Shown here piece by piece: positions 62,411 to 64,000 of a stretch of 64,000 nt of DNA. The stretch's first letter is position 1. Every line of letters starts with the position of its first letter. The translations under genes and the position numbers were made by a program. The notes under the pieces were generated by a model that was not told the DNA's origin, made no database searches, and saw only the letters and a program-made list of their open reading frames with translations. The stretch is taken from assembly GCA_028622995.1 (NCBI GenBank), contig JAJQJQ010000006.1, positions 8,060,001-8,124,000 on the forward strand, in the 5' to 3' direction. The DNA comes from Panagrolaimus kolymaensis. Lineage: Eukaryota; Nematoda; Chromadorea; Rhabditida; Panagrolaimidae.

Positions 62411-63406
62411 CTTCATTTGAGCTTGTGACTTCTTTCAAAGAGGCAATAAAGGATGTGACAACTTCTGAAACATTTCTTTATTTCATCGTTAAAACAAAGA
62501 AAATAACTTACTATTTAGTAAATCTTCAGTGAGTTTATCATCAACTTGTAAATACCATTCTTTACCATAATTCTTCTCCATCTAAAAATATGTACAAATA
62601 GAGCGATGTTGTGTATCAAAATAAACCTACATCAATACCCAAACGACCAGCAGCAACAAAAAAAGAAGCAGCTGCAAGAGTTTTTGGTCCGTATTGAAGG
62701 CAAAGAGTAGTAAACTGTAAACTGCAACAAAGGAAAATAATAAACCATAAAATTGAACAACTTACATTTCAGTACATAGCGTATAAGTAGCTTTTTGAAG
62801 ATGCATTGGAAAGTTTGTTTCAATCACATACACATGAGGCAGAGTAATCTCCAGTTCGAATCCAAATGTTCTTAGAATGCATGTTTCGATAGTTGTGATC
62901 AAATCAGTAATCTCTTGAGTTTCGTCCTTTGCAAGCGAATCAGGATCTTCAGGGTTCATCATAGAATAAAGTTGAATACTAAAATGTGACACACTTCGAG
63001 GACATTCTGTATACTTTGCAGCAAGGAATAAACAACCACATGCAAGCTGAATTGGATCAAATATTGATAGAGAATGGAACATGTAAAATCGTTGTAAATA
63101 AATCATTGCAACACACATCGCTGTACAGGATCTAAAAACAAGGAAAGCTTATAAAATAAAATAAAAAAAAAAAATTCAAACTTACATTTTGTGTCTTCTC
63201 TTTTGATACGGTGCATTCAAACTTTTTATAATGTCTTTAATAACCCAAGCTCCATATCGGCGTAGATTCATTTCAAGTTCATAAGACATATTACCCTTTT
63301 TTCGACTCGGAGAATTCATGATTTCTTCATCAGTGAACATAAAAGTTGACAAAACAGGATATGGTTCAGGTGTTTTCTCCTTCTTTGGTGTTGGCTTTTG
63401 ATTCAT
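61632..63406 (-). CDS. Cyclin T-like P-TEFb subunit with tandem-repeat C-terminus
   Basis: Five exons (63406-63186, 63131-62766, 62721-62631, 62581-62512, 62464-61632) encode 526 residues. Two cyclin boxes (about residues 30-250) show the cyclin T/K pattern: I-Y-L-Q-R-F-Y-M, L-F-L-A-A-K, T-F-G-F-E-L-E-I, L-Q-Y-G-P and the K-E-W-Y ... L-L-N end. Such cyclins bind CDK9 and drive transcription elongation. From about residue 265 the chain is three near-identical charged repeats, each with K-R-R-H-N-x-T, Q-R-Q-x-E-H-R-F-N-N-D-E-S, R-R-S-P-R, and S-T-T-A-A-V-P-V-K-N-S-I-K-P. It ends E-I-E-E-G-E-I-L-D. Cyclin K or L is the alternative. An acceptor (GTTTTCAG, AG at 63472-63471) may be the trans-splice site. 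Confidence 0.8.
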
Positions 63407-63569
63407 CTTTTGAATCTTTGGCCTTTCTTTTCTTAGCTAAGGGTGATGATGGAAGAAGAACGAATATTGTCTGAAAACATCATTGTTGTTAATCTTTAAT
63501 ATTAAAAAAAAAAAGAATATTACTAAAAAAAATAATAAAACTTTTAATTTTTGGAAACCACTTATCGGA

Positions 63570-63755
63570 TTTTGAGAAATTTGGATGAAAGAACCTACAA
63601 ACAAAAAGTGACAGTATTTTTTCGAACGACACAGAAACGTTCGCGTTGAAAGACGATTGAATTCAAAAGGAAAATCATACTAGGTCGTGTTTCTACGTCG
63701 TTCGAAAAATACTTTCACTTTTTTTAGAAGGTTCTTCAAACCAAATTCCTCAAAA
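63570..63755. repeat. Foldback element with 70 bp inverted arms
   Basis: Bases 63570-63639 are about 80% complementary to 63686-63755, with a 46 bp loop. Blocks such as TATTTTTCGAACGAC, AGAACCT and AATTTGG are kept in both arms. No target-site duplication is clear. It lies in the divergent promoter between cyclin T and the next gene, and could be a MITE-type repeat or a transcribed hairpin. Confidence 0.75.
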
Positions 63756-63894
63756 TTTAATGAGACCTTAAAAATTTGCATAAATGATGTTTGCAATTTT
63801 TTTACGTTCAAAAATTTTACTTGCATGTTTTTTGTTTTGTTTTGCTTATGATTTGGAAAGCAATTGAACGATCATTTCAAGTTTGATCAAAGAA

Positions 63895-64000
63895 ATGCCA
63901 CCAACAAAAAATTCATCATCATCTGCTGATTCATCAGATGAAACCCTTAAATGGGTACTCATTGGAGTTGCTGTTTTGTTATTGTAAGTGCTTTTATGGT
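63895..64000 (+). CDS. First exon of a membrane or secreted protein gene (truncated by window end)
   Basis: An ATG at 63895 opens a 29-codon exon ending at 63983 with a GTAAGT donor. It encodes a short polar Ser-rich segment (M-P-P-T-K-N-S-S-S-S) then the start of a hydrophobic helix (L-I-G-V-A-V-L-L). This suggests a signal anchor or type II/III membrane segment. The rest lies beyond the window. Confidence 0.5.

Overview
This is AT-rich, intron-rich eukaryotic DNA that reads as a nematode autosomal region. Introns are mostly 40-60 nt with GT..AG borders and T-rich acceptors. Several start codons sit directly behind a TTTTCAG/TTTTTAG acceptor, as expected for spliced-leader trans-splicing. 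The gene set includes nematode-typical proteins: a catalytically dead WAGO-type Argonaute, a KASH protein of UNC-83 type, MRG-1, an extracellular SOD-4-like superoxide dismutase and a candidate chondroitin proteoglycan core. I cannot name the species; a free-living or animal-associated rhabditid, possibly panagrolaimid-like, is a guess. Gene models were built by hand from ORFs and splice signals. All multi-exon models listed as intact keep reading frame across every junction.

Layout. 0-9.3 kb: the 3' part of a KASH/LINC-complex gene (+), a 1.5 kb spacer, then a complete Argonaute (+). 10-20 kb: a secreted orphan (-), a perforin-2/MPEG1-like MACPF protein without a membrane anchor (+), and a NACHT-WD40 protein of NWD1 type (+) that lacks its P-loop half but ends in a CaaX box. 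The MACPF gene is short at its 3' end and the NACHT gene at its 5' end, both facing the same 361 bp gap, which holds a stray minus-strand coding fragment. 19.8-31 kb: MRG-1 (+), GTPBP6/HflX GTPase (-), two small secreted proteins (+), and a divergent pair of nucleolar ribosome-assembly genes, URB1 C-terminal domain (-) and WDR74 (+).

31-38 kb is the most eroded part: an F-box-like protein (+), TRM13 tRNA methyltransferase (-), a stop- and frameshift-riddled Q-rich pseudogene (-), a 239 bp hAT-type MITE with perfect terminal repeats and an 8 bp target duplication, and a truncated tripeptidyl peptidase II paralogue (+) broken by a 4 bp tandem duplication. 38-46.5 kb: a coiled-coil protein (-), a 659-residue secreted Pro/Thr-rich protein (-), a 69-residue Cys-rich secreted protein (-), an orphan coding-like exon (-) and a secreted MIG-18-like Cys-repeat protein (+). 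47-64 kb: SLC35B1 (-), a MAP4K/GCK kinase (+), a 614-residue membrane orphan (-), an SOD-4-like superoxide dismutase with two alternative C-termini (+), DNAJC8 (-), cyclin T with a tandem-repeat tail (-), a 186 bp foldback element, and the first exon of a membrane-protein gene (+).

Most genes are housekeeping: nuclear positioning, chromatin, transcription elongation, splicing, ribosome assembly, tRNA modification and ER transport. The most interesting neighbourhood is 10-20 kb, where a secreted MACPF pore-former sits beside a NACHT-WD40 (NLR-like) protein. Long T-rich spacers (48.3-50.5, 56.3-58.5, 42.6-44.4, 25.0-26.9 kb) show no gene I can support.
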